This document shows positions 41,214-48,726 of a DNA stretch of 48,928 nt, piece after piece. The notes below the pieces were generated by a model, which had not been told where the DNA came from, searched no databases, and worked only from the letters and a program-made list of their open reading frames with translations. The DNA comes from a virus: the IMG/VR virus record IMGVR_UViG_3300025671_000101, positions 1 through 48,928 of that record. One strand, 5' to 3'. Positions within the stretch are counted from its first letter, which is position 1. The number at the start of each line of letters is the position of its first letter. The translations under genes and the position numbers were made by a program.

Positions 41214-43138
41214 GCCGCACTCAGGTCAACAACCTCACAGACCCCCGCTGTACAGGCTAGTTCCCGCGAACCACTGGTGTTATCTTCCTTTTCGAACTCA
41301 GACAACTTATCCCAGTCAATCGTGACAACTTCCATGCGCTGTTTCCACTCCAAGTATTCATCAGCTTCAATGTCCTGATACGGAGCCTGTTGGTACGTGT
41401 GGTCACTGTGAGGCAAGAACGACACACCAGAGGCAACGTCAAAGTTCTCATAGACCCAAGCCCCCACATCCATCCATTCGTGTTCCTTTACAGACACAGT
41501 GATAGATGGCTTATGTTCGCACCAGTGGATAGCATAAGTCTTCCACAACTCTAGCTGCTCAATGGCAGTCATCTGTGTTCGTGTAACGGCACCGTCTGGT
41601 GACTTCATAGGGAAGCTAAAGACAGTTGTAGAGTCTGGCTTCATAACGTCACGCTCTGCAGGGACACCACTATTAATCAGGAACTGTGTTAAGGGGTCTT
41701 TATTATCCCCGCGAACGGTTCTGATGAAGTAGTCGTTGTGCCTTGCATGTATCCCGCTTGCTGCGTCCACCAGTTGTGATACAGTACCCGACGGCTTGAC
41801 ACAAGTGATTGCAGCCGACTGTGGGATTCCAAGCATGTTCGCAAACTCCTTGTTCGTCTCCACTGCGACTTCGCGCATTTCTTCGAGCCAACGCTTGCTG
41901 TCTACATTTTTGGATAAAACGGGATGGTCCATGATACCAGTCAAGGACACGCCTAACAAACGCTCTTCCTCTGTATTGTCTTTCCATATCTTCCTCAAGT
42001 ATTTAAAATCAGTTAGGGTTGACTGCAAGGTTCCAAGAATGGTAGCCACCCGAACCTTTGCCTTTAAGTCTTCCAAGGAATCCATTTCGCGAACCACTAC
42101 TTCCGACAGGTTGCAAAACTGGTAGCCCCGCAAGATAATCTCAGAACATGGGTTTGTACCCCACATGTGGCCTGTTTCACGACGACCGTTGCGGGCAACC
42201 TGCTTGTCAGCAGCCTCACGGTTGAACATACCACGCTCACCAGACTTGCTGTCGTATAGGGCAAGCCATTCACGCATGAACGTACCCATCTCAGGCTTTG
42301 TCTTGTAAGACACAGAGTTGTTCGCCAACGCCCGCTGTGGCTCTGTTTCCCACCACATGCCAGACTTAGCGTGTGCCATCTGGTCATCGTTGAGGTTCGA
42401 CAAGCTTATGAGTGCGCTGCGGCGAACCCCGCCTACAACCACAATCTCACCAATCTTACACATCAAGTCGTGGCACTCAATTGGGAACAGTCTGCGACCC
42501 CGTGCCTTCTTGAATATCTCAACAGTAAAGTTAAAGAGGTCTGCAAGAGGTTGTGGACCACTAGCACGTCCACCCATAACCTTTAGCCGCGCACCAGCTT
42601 CACGAACACTTGACATATCCCATGAAGGAACCTGACCAGCGTAGAGTAGCGCAATCAGTTCGCGAAGTGACTTTGCCCATCCGGGCTTGCTGTCACCAAC
42701 TTTAATCACAGTATCTGAATCGTTAAAGTTGTCGCTAATCACAGGCAACTTATCTACGTTCTCACGTTCGACAGAAAAACCAACACCTGTACCGCACATC
42801 AAGATGTACATACACTCATCAAAAGCACGAGGGCTGTCTACAGGAATGTAGCTACAATTGTAACCACAGACGTTATCCCGTGCAAGGGCAGGGCCTGCAG
42901 TCATCATTGCCCGCATAGATGGCATCACCTTCAGGGACAGGATGCCTTCCTCAATCTCTTCGCGAACAGATGTAGACAGTTCGACACCGCACTTATCCTT
43001 TACCTGCTCTAGCATGAAAGATATGTAGCGGTCTACAGTTTCGCCCCAGTTCTCTCTGCGCTGTTCGCTATCTATCCAGCGAGCATAGCGTGACTTGTGA
43101 ATGAATTGTTGATACGGTGTGGGTAGTTGGTTGCTCAT
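41210..43138 (-). CDS. nrdJ: Ribonucleotide reductase, class II (adenosylcobalamin-dependent), monomeric type
   Basis: 642 aa. Turns ribonucleotides into deoxynucleotides using B12, without oxygen dependence. The active-site motif NPCSE (Cys 331 for the thiyl radical, Glu 333) is followed exactly 11 residues later by Cys 342, as C408/E410/C419 in the Lactobacillus enzyme. Cys 95 is a likely partner of the reducing pair. The C-terminal CTAGVC is the swinging dithiol (C-x4-C). The size fits monomeric NrdJ. B12 would have to come from the host. It sits in a replication operon with MazG. Confidence 0.95.
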   Translation of the reverse strand: MSNQLPTPYQQFIHKSRYARWIDSEQRRENWGETVDRYISFMLEQVKDKCGVELSTSVREEIEEGILSLKVMPSMRAMMTAGPALARDNVCGYNCSYIPVDSPRAFDECMYILMCGTGVGFSVERENVDKLPVISDNFNDSDTVIKVGDSKPGWAKSLRELIALLYAGQVPSWDMSSVREAGARLKVMGGRASGPQPLADLFNFTVEIFKKARGRRLFPIECHDLMCKIGEIVVVGGVRRSALISLSNLNDDQMAHAKSGMWWETEPQRALANNSVSYKTKPEMGTFMREWLALYDSKSGERGMFNREAADKQVARNGRRETGHMWGTNPCSEIILRGYQFCNLSEVVVREMDSLEDLKAKVRVATILGTLQSTLTDFKYLRKIWKDNTEEERLLGVSLTGIMDHPVLSKNVDSKRWLEEMREVAVETNKEFANMLGIPQSAAITCVKPSGTVSQLVDAASGIHARHNDYFIRTVRGDNKDPLTQFLINSGVPAERDVMKPDSTTVFSFPMKSPDGAVTRTQMTAIEQLELWKTYAIHWCEHKPSITVSVKEHEWMDVGAWVYENFDVASGVSFLPHSDHTYQQAPYQDIEADEYLEWKQRMEVVTIDWDKLSEFEKEDNTSGSRELACTAGVCEVVDLSAA

Positions 43139-43422
43139 TTGTTCTCTCCTCGAACCTCTAATAGTTTATTTAAATACCACTGCGCTTTCTTCAAATCTTC
43201 GTTACCATTCTTGTAACGATATCGCCAAAGGTATTTCATTATGTTTCCTTGCAGGTAATACTCGAACCCGTCAAGGGTTGCAGCTTGGATTGCATCTATG
43301 CACTCTGTTCCCGCTGCGTTGTAATGGGGCGGGCTGTTGACCATATCAACGCCGCCATAGGCCATCTTACCGGCCTGTTCGTTTTCGTCTTCCATCATCT
43401 TCATGTATGCTTCATGTCTCAC
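43135..43422 (-). CDS. DUF3310 protein (95 aa)
   Basis: The core [18 protein letters not shown] and [17 protein letters not shown] with a following [12 protein letters not shown] is the DUF3310 signature, a small phage protein (sometimes called SaV-like), role unknown but often beside nucleotide-metabolism genes. The GTG start at 43422 overlaps the MazG stop (GTGA) and has GGAGACG upstream. A longer in-frame opening from 43545 translates to an Arg-rich shadow of the MazG gene and is rejected. Confidence 0.85.
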   Translation of the reverse strand: MRHEAYMKMMEDENEQAGKMAYGGVDMVNSPPHYNAAGTECIDAIQAATLDGFEYYLQGNIMKYLWRYRYKNGNEDLKKAQWYLNKLLEVRGENK

Positions 43423-43739
43423 CTGTCGTCTCCGCTTCCCTGCAACATGTTCCGATTCTTGCGGTCTTCTAGCTTGTCTAAGTTGCGCTGCGCGACCTCT
43501 TCTAAGCTGTAGCCTAAGTCTCTTGCTAAAATTGCAACGTACCATAACACATCTCCTAGTTCCTTTGCAATATCATCTTTATAGAAAAGGTGTGGTTCAC
43601 CGTCGCGAACAAGCTTCTTTACTTTTTCGGCAACCTCGCCTGCTTCTCCAGCTAAACCCAGTGTCGGATACAGAACATTATATTCTTGCGGATAAACTGC
43701 GGTGCTTTCTGCCCGCATCTGATACTCATCTAGTTTCAT
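43419..43739 (-). CDS. mazG: MazG-like nucleotide pyrophosphohydrolase
   Basis: 106 aa. The metal-binding Glu/Asp set is present: GEAGEVAE (Glu 32, 35, 38) and later [11 protein letters not shown] (Glu 60, Asp 63). This family hydrolyses (d)NTPs to monophosphates and in phages is thought to modulate nucleotide pools or host stringent response. Single-domain size. Overlaps both neighbours by ATGA or GTGA. Confidence 0.9.
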   Translation of the reverse strand: MKLDEYQMRAESTAVYPQEYNVLYPTLGLAGEAGEVAEKVKKLVRDGEPHLFYKDDIAKELGDVLWYVAILARDLGYSLEEVAQRNLDKLEDRKNRNMLQGSGDDR

Positions 43740-44089
43740 TGCTTTGTTCCAAAATCTACTTTAACTATGTTTTCATCACGGCTTGTTATACGGTCACGGG
43801 GTTCGAACTCCACGCCCTCATCCTCTAGTTCCTGTAGGATAGTATCCTTCATTTCCATAAAAGATATACGGGCTAACCCTGCTTGTATGAGTCTGTCGAA
43901 GTCGTTCTCTAGCATCTCAACAATCCCTTGCTGCGCCACGAACCCTGCGTCCATATAATCTTCATCTTCTGGTATAGCAGTTGTATCGTATGCTGTCATC
44001 TTAAAACTTTCATCGTCCGTTCTTTTTAAGATGATGTACCACCGGTCAGGCAACAAGCTACCAACTTCATAATCCCTATCATCCGTCAT
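43736..44089 (-). CDS. Hypothetical acidic protein (117 aa)
   Basis: I take the ATG at 44089, with GAGGAG ten bases upstream and a short overlap with the endonuclease I gene, and not the opening at 44209. Acidic, with a strand-rich first half ([21 protein letters not shown]) and a helical second half. No recognised family. Encoded between resolvase and MazG. Confidence 0.6.
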   Translation of the reverse strand: MTDDRDYEVGSLLPDRWYIILKRTDDESFKMTAYDTTAIPEDEDYMDAGFVAQQGIVEMLENDFDRLIQAGLARISFMEMKDTILQELEDEGVEFEPRDRITSRDENIVKVDFGTKQ

Positions 44090-44453
44090 TTTTAAACCAC
44101 TCCTCTGGCACACTACCTTCTGCCCACGGGAAACCATAACGGTTCGCCCAATCAGCATAGCTAGTTTTGCTGCCTCTGTAAATCTTGTTCGTGGCCCGAA
44201 CGAATACAAAGCGAATATCCAAGTCGGGGTATTGTTGTTTTATTAGCTGCATCTTTACCCTGTCGCCCTTATCCAGATGACCCTTCGCCTCTATGTAGAT
44301 ATCTTGTTCAGGTAAATAAAAGTCTGGCGTATATGTTCGCGGCTTGGGTATGTACTGTAGCTTTGCTTGTTCGTACTCGAAGGCAATCTTCTTCTCTGCC
44401 AGCGACCTTGCAAGGTTAATCTCGAACTGTGAACGGTAACGGGTTTGCCTCAT
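44079..44453 (-). CDS. T7-type endonuclease I (Holliday-junction resolvase)
   Basis: 124 aa from the ATG at 44453, which overlaps the previous stop as ATGA. The catalytic residues of T7 gp3 (Glu 20, Asp 55, Glu 65, Lys 67) correspond to Glu 11, Asp 44 (YTPDF), Glu 55 and Lys 57 (IEAKG). The later blocks YPDLDIRFVF, KIYRGSKTSYADW and VPEEW also match T7. It cleaves branched DNA to allow packaging and may degrade host DNA. A longer frame opens at 44576 but would overlap the upstream gene by 127 bases. Confidence 0.9.
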   Translation of the reverse strand: MRQTRYRSQFEINLARSLAEKKIAFEYEQAKLQYIPKPRTYTPDFYLPEQDIYIEAKGHLDKGDRVKMQLIKQQYPDLDIRFVFVRATNKIYRGSKTSYADWANRYGFPWAEGSVPEEWFKNDG

Positions 44454-44845
44454 AATCCTAGCAGCGGAAATCCCGCCTTCACCCCTTCTAGCCTTTTTAA
44501 CAGATACTGTCCTACTTTTGGGGACCGTTTTTCTAGCTGCGATATTTCTTTTGAGATTTCCATTGTCGGTAGGCATACTACCAACCCCTGTCGCAAGTGA
44601 TGAACAATGTTCTGAAATTCCTCTTCTATGAGTTTTATGTCCCGTACTTCTGTGTCTGACTTCAAGGAACCGTCTGGCGAGTAATTGTCTCGTAAAGTAA
44701 GGGGCAAGGATATTTCCAAGCCACGAACCCTAACAGTAGAACGACCACCCCCACGACGTTCATGTGACTCCACGAACACACAGTAAAGCTGCGGGTTCAA
44801 GTCGAACAGTTCGTGGGGGTACTCCCGTGTGTACAAAACCGGCAT
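44450..44845 (-). CDS. Hypothetical protein, possibly DUF7831-like (131 aa)
   Basis: The start at 44845 overlaps the nuclease stop (TGATG). The longer frame from 44971 is out of register with the nuclease gene. The layout (VFVESHERRGGGRSTVRV, later VVCLPTMEI and a terminal LKRL) recalls small macro-like proteins with a GDN-GxGG pattern (DUF7831), but the key Gly/Asp residues are poorly kept, so this is a weak suggestion. Confidence 0.55.
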   Translation of the reverse strand: MPVLYTREYPHELFDLNPQLYCVFVESHERRGGGRSTVRVRGLEISLPLTLRDNYSPDGSLKSDTEVRDIKLIEEEFQNIVHHLRQGLVVCLPTMEISKEISQLEKRSPKVGQYLLKRLEGVKAGFPLLGL

Positions 44846-45738
44846 CAGTCTAGTTCCCGCTTCACAAGCTTTGTGTACCAGACGTGAGGCTTGAACCGTG
44901 CCTTCGATGTTATCTTCGGGGCTAGTTCTGCATTCTTCCAGCACTTTGTCTTGAAGGAACAGAAGGTGCAAGTCTTGGGCATCAGGCGGTTGCCTGTCTC
45001 GACCTTTTGTCTGTCAATGGTAGTTGTCTCAGGCTCAGATTGGAACGGCACTTTGAACGGTGCGTCATTGATGATTGCCTCGACACGCTTGTTCGCATCC
45101 TCTAGGTATGCTTTGCGGTCTTCAGACTGTTCGCGGGGTGCCTCTACGAAATCCCACTCACCTGTAGATTTGTTGATTACAATCCATCCCCCGAACCTTT
45201 TACCTTCCGATTCCGCATACAGGTGTCCCTGCATAACGTAACCGAACGGGTCATCTTCTTTGATAACGTCATAGCCGCCACGTCCAGAAAACTTGTTCTC
45301 GAACGACCACGGGCTTGCTGTCTTGATATCCCAGACTTCTTCTTCACCATCTATGTTCAGGATGACATCTAGGGTTCCGTTGACGGTTTGCCCACCCAGT
45401 TCGAGGGAACACTTCTTCTGTTCCGCAACGACATCTAGGCCAGCAGCCCGCATCACAAGAATGGCGAATGCTTCTAAGAGGTCGCCGGTTGCGAACCGGA
45501 CAATATCATTGTAGGCAACGTCTTGTTTGTTGCCCTGCTTTTCAAGCTGTTGTTGACACAAGGGGCGACCAACACCGGACATACGAATCCGGTAATCGCC
45601 ACGGCTAGAGAACTGTTTCCGCATAGCAGCTTTACAGTCCTCGCCAAACTGTTCTATCAGAGGTTCGAGGCGAGAAGAGTCAATCTCCCCCCGCCCCGCT
45701 TTCTGTAGAAAGTCTTGGACTTCTACGAGTTGTAACAT
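44845..45738 (-). CDS. Cas4/RecB-like PD-(D/E)XK exonuclease with Fe-S cysteines
   Basis: 297 aa. Nuclease motifs: Asp 124 (NGTLDV), WDIKT (Asp 137, Lys 139) and Q-GHLYA (Gln 170, Tyr 174). One Cys lies at 61 (GRPLC) and three at 257, 260 and 266 (CTFCSFKTKC), the split arrangement of the Fe-S cluster in Cas4 and AddB. It should process DNA ends in recombination or replication, or degrade host DNA. It lies between the SSB-like gene and the resolvase. Three bases separate it from the upstream gene. Confidence 0.9.
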   Translation of the reverse strand: MLQLVEVQDFLQKAGRGEIDSSRLEPLIEQFGEDCKAAMRKQFSSRGDYRIRMSGVGRPLCQQQLEKQGNKQDVAYNDIVRFATGDLLEAFAILVMRAAGLDVVAEQKKCSLELGGQTVNGTLDVILNIDGEEEVWDIKTASPWSFENKFSGRGGYDVIKEDDPFGYVMQGHLYAESEGKRFGGWIVINKSTGEWDFVEAPREQSEDRKAYLEDANKRVEAIINDAPFKVPFQSEPETTTIDRQKVETGNRLMPKTCTFCSFKTKCWKNAELAPKITSKARFKPHVWYTKLVKRELD

Positions 45739-45740
45739 GA

Positions 45741-46598
45741 CTAGCCAGCCAGACGTTCTGACAAATCAATGTCGTCTGCTGAAGCCATAGACTTTTGAGC
45801 AGCTTTGTACTCTGCGAACACAGACTCGTTGTGAGCGTTAACGGTGTCGGCAAAGTCCTTCATCAAAGGCTTGTCAGTTTCTTCTGTACCTGACACTTCC
45901 TTTACAAAGGCAAGCTTCGGTGTCCAGTAGACAACACCACCGTTCTTCTGCTTCTCTGTGGTGAACTCAATTAACGCCTTGTGCATCAGAATCTTACGGT
46001 CTGTAAGCTGCTTCTGAATGAAGTCGTTGACCGGACGGTAGCCCGAACGCTTGAAGTATGCCATGAACGGCATCTGCTCTACAGGTGCTGCAGTACCATC
46101 TGCGTATGCTGCTTCAGGTGCATCGATGATTCCGTAGATTACCTGATTGCAGCTAACAGAGCGGCTCAACAAAACCCGTGGGTCGTCTTGACCTAGCGCA
46201 TCTTCTTCTGGCTTTGAAAGGCGACCACACTTGTTACCGCCTAGTGTATCAGGAAAGTCGCCAGCTAGTTTGCGCTTCTGCACAGACTTGCAAGAAAACT
46301 TACCTTCTTCTTGGTTCCATACTGACCACTCAAAGGTTCGCAGCAGGGGACGAACAAAGACCTTATCTGCATATACAGGTGCAGAACCGTTCCAGATACG
46401 CCATGCACCGCGTCTCAGCAATGTGCCATCATCTGTCTCTGTATCGTAATTAATGTTTAGTCTAGGCAGACCAATCTTCGGCTTATTGTTTGGGTCAGCC
46501 TGTCCACTCATTTCCATGAGGGCTTCTTCGTTACCTGACTCGAATGCAGTCAGGAAGGTGTTCATTTCATCATTCAACATTTGTAGTTCATTGCTCAT
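45741..46598 (-). CDS. Probable single-stranded DNA-binding or replication accessory protein (285 aa)
   Basis: Not recognised with certainty. It follows the polymerase, begins with an acidic helical stretch, has a central beta-rich body with Trp and Cys (WRIWNGSAPVYADKVFVRPL, then FEWSVWNQEEGKFSCKSVQ) and an acidic C-terminal tail. These are the size, place and tail character of phage SSB proteins (T7 gp2.5, T4 gp32), hence the suggestion. TAAGGAGAA before the ATG and a dedicated promoter suggest high expression, as expected for an SSB. Confidence 0.6.
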   Translation of the reverse strand: MSNELQMLNDEMNTFLTAFESGNEEALMEMSGQADPNNKPKIGLPRLNINYDTETDDGTLLRRGAWRIWNGSAPVYADKVFVRPLLRTFEWSVWNQEEGKFSCKSVQKRKLAGDFPDTLGGNKCGRLSKPEEDALGQDDPRVLLSRSVSCNQVIYGIIDAPEAAYADGTAAPVEQMPFMAYFKRSGYRPVNDFIQKQLTDRKILMHKALIEFTTEKQKNGGVVYWTPKLAFVKEVSGTEETDKPLMKDFADTVNAHNESVFAEYKAAQKSMASADDIDLSERLAG

Positions 46599-46633
46599 GT
46601 CGTTTCTCCTTAGATGAGCGTTAGCGTAAAGGG

Positions 46634-46663
46634 ATTATACAGTAAGTACCTCTTCCAAGTCAA
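46634..46663 (-). promoter_or_regulatory. Minus-strand sigma70-type promoter within the end of the polymerase gene
   Basis: On the minus strand TTGACT (46663-46658), 18-base spacer, TATAAT (46639-46634), 36 bases before the SSB-like gene. It overlaps the last codons of the polymerase, allowing extra transcription of the SSB-like, nuclease and nucleotide genes. Confidence 0.7.
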
Positions 46664-48182
46664 GCCAGTTTTTACCCATTTTTAGTTCGATACCAACTGG
46701 CATATCATAGGTAATCCCGTACCTATTCTTTGATTCCAACGGGATAGCTAACATACATTCAGCCATCACGTCAATACATTTTTTTTCTTCGCTGGGGTAC
46801 ACATCCATGACGATGGAATCGTGAACCGTGTTGCAGATAACCGAACGCAAGTTCAGTTCGCGAACTCGTTTGTCCAACAAAACCAGTGACATAGGCAGAA
46901 GGTCAGCCGTTGCAAACCCCTGAACCGGATAGTTGCAGATGGCAGTTCGGTCGGTTGCTGTACCCCAATCAGTCCACCTTGCATGAGGAAAAGCGTATTG
47001 CCTGCCCGAAGGAAGCTGGATGTATTTCTTTGTTACCGCATGTTTCTGCAGGAACTCGTGCCACTTGGTAACATTGTTATACTTTTCCTTGAACGCATTG
47101 TAATATCGTTTCTGGTCATCTGTACCTGACACACCACCATAGAGTGGCTTGAAGGTATGAGCCTTGGCATCTTGCCGCGAACATCCTATGACACTGGCAG
47201 TATAGCTATGCACATCTGTTCCGGCATCCACATCTGTCTTGATGCCCTCATCATCCGCAAGGAAACCAGCCACCCTAAACTCTAGCTGGGCGTAATCGCC
47301 CTCTAGGATTGACCCGCCCTCGAACCGGCTTTCAACAGCCCGCCTGATGATAAAGGTAGTACCTCGTGGCATGTTCTGAAAGTTTGGGTTGCGGGATGAC
47401 AGACGACCAGTAGCCGTGACACACTGCATGAACTCAGTGTGGATAAACCCCTGCCCATCCATGTTGTTCTCCATGCCCTCAACGAAAGAACGCAGGTAAG
47501 TTCGAACCGCACTGTACCGGATGTAAGCTTCTGCGAACTCACGGGCTTCACCCCGCAGGGATGTGAACATACTTTCCAACGTTTCCTTATCTGTTTTGAA
47601 ACCAGCAGCAGCCACATCATAAGGGTCACGAGGAACCAGCTTGAACCCCGCAACCTGACCAGTTGATGTATAGCGCACACCAGCCCCCTGACAGGGCTTA
47701 CAGATTCGGATAGCCTTACCCAGCGTCCCATCCTTCTTACGGGCTGTATAACGCCCTACGCCCCCGCAATCGGCACACTGGCTACCACGGGTCTTGAACA
47801 GAACTTCTGTCTCGTTCACAACGTTGCGTTTAAAGTCTGTACGGCTCATTCGGGTACGGCGTTTGGGTTTGCGACCCGCCCCTCTAATCTCGTGACCCAA
47901 GTTAAACAGACCAGCCCAGCGGGACTTGTCCTTTACCTTACAAGAATAGAACAGCTTGGAACGGTCATCCGGGCTGTCTAAGTTGATGGGGGTATCACCC
48001 ATAGCTTCCGCAGCCAGTTCGTTGAGGCGGCGTTCGAGGGTAAACAGTTCGTCTTCGTACTCGCGGCGAATGTCTGCAAGTGTTTGTCTGTTAATCTTGA
48101 TGCCGTTCCGTTCGATGCGGGACAGCACATCTGTCATCTCAAGCGACAGACGCAAAGTGGGCAAGAGTGTTTGGTTGTTCAT
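46635..48182 (-). CDS. polA: DNA polymerase family A with inserted DnaJ-type zinc finger
   Basis: 515 aa from the ATG at 48182 (GAGGA upstream). Motifs: TATGRLSSRNPNFQN (256-270), motif A DYAQLEFRV (296-304), O-helix R336-K340-F344-Y348 (E. coli R754/K758/F762/Y766), motif C VHDSI (453-457). The residue at the 762 position is Phe. Between the thumb and palm, CADCGGVG (136-143) and CKPCQGAG (161-168) form a DnaJ-like zinc motif, the known oddity of HMO-2011. The 3'-5' exonuclease is a separate gene upstream that overlaps by 44 bases. It replicates the phage genome. Confidence 0.95.
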   Translation of the reverse strand: MNNQTLLPTLRLSLEMTDVLSRIERNGIKINRQTLADIRREYEDELFTLERRLNELAAEAMGDTPINLDSPDDRSKLFYSCKVKDKSRWAGLFNLGHEIRGAGRKPKRRTRMSRTDFKRNVVNETEVLFKTRGSQCADCGGVGRYTARKKDGTLGKAIRICKPCQGAGVRYTSTGQVAGFKLVPRDPYDVAAAGFKTDKETLESMFTSLRGEAREFAEAYIRYSAVRTYLRSFVEGMENNMDGQGFIHTEFMQCVTATGRLSSRNPNFQNMPRGTTFIIRRAVESRFEGGSILEGDYAQLEFRVAGFLADDEGIKTDVDAGTDVHSYTASVIGCSRQDAKAHTFKPLYGGVSGTDDQKRYYNAFKEKYNNVTKWHEFLQKHAVTKKYIQLPSGRQYAFPHARWTDWGTATDRTAICNYPVQGFATADLLPMSLVLLDKRVRELNLRSVICNTVHDSIVMDVYPSEEKKCIDVMAECMLAIPLESKNRYGITYDMPVGIELKMGKNWLDLEEVLTV

Positions 48183-48726
48183 TGAATAGTTCCTCAAATG
48201 TAGTGCCAAAGGCTTCGAGTTGTGCAAGGGCTACTTGCTCTGTGGAAATGACATCAGCCTTTCCATACGTTTCTATTATTTCCCAAGGTATGTCGTAGAA
48301 GGTCTTGCCTTCCTTAAAATACGGCGCAATGAGGTCTTTCTCTTTTTGCACATCACTATACTTTTCTGCAAGAGCAACAAGTGAAAGAGGCCACCTTTGG
48401 GAGCGGGCAAGAATATATTCTGCAACCATTGTATCATAGACGTGTCCCTCATAAACGAATCCGCAGTCGCGAATCCAAGATAAATCAAACTTAATGTTTT
48501 GTCCCACAACTACGTCGGCTTTGTCAAGAGCAGCTTGGAACAGTTCGAAGGCGAACTCATGCGGTTCGCGAACACTGTGGTAGTAACAGTGATAGTGAAC
48601 GTGCGGCTCACCCAACCACTTGTAACCGTTTGAAACCAAAGAGTTTCCGAAGTATGGCAAGGCAGTTGTCGAACCATTGGCTTTGGGTTTGTGGGTTGTT
48701 TCCACATCGAAGGTCAAGACATTCAT
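48139..48726 (-). CDS. DnaQ-like 3'-5' exonuclease (proofreading domain as separate protein)
   Basis: 195 aa. DEDDy motifs: Asp 7 and Glu 9 (FDVETT), Asp 81 (NIKFDLSW), and Tyr 154/Asp 158 (YGKAD). It is equivalent to the exonuclease domain of PolA and encoded directly before the polymerase, so the usual single polypeptide is split in two, presumably assembling as a complex. Its ATG overlaps the helicase stop (TAATG). Confidence 0.9.
   Translation of the reverse strand: MNVLTFDVETTHKPKANGSTTALPYFGNSLVSNGYKWLGEPHVHYHCYYHSVREPHEFAFELFQAALDKADVVVGQNIKFDLSWIRDCGFVYEGHVYDTMVAEYILARSQRWPLSLVALAEKYSDVQKEKDLIAPYFKEGKTFYDIPWEIIETYGKADVISTEQVALAQLEAFGTTFEELFNEQPNTLAHFASVA

Noticed and set aside
43403-43828. 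Plus-strand frame opposite MazG
   Set aside because: Antisense to two recognised genes, no start signal, Cys/Leu-rich translation.
47303-47731. Minus-strand frame overlapping the polymerase in another register
   Set aside because: The polymerase frame carries all catalytic motifs; this one is a shadow.
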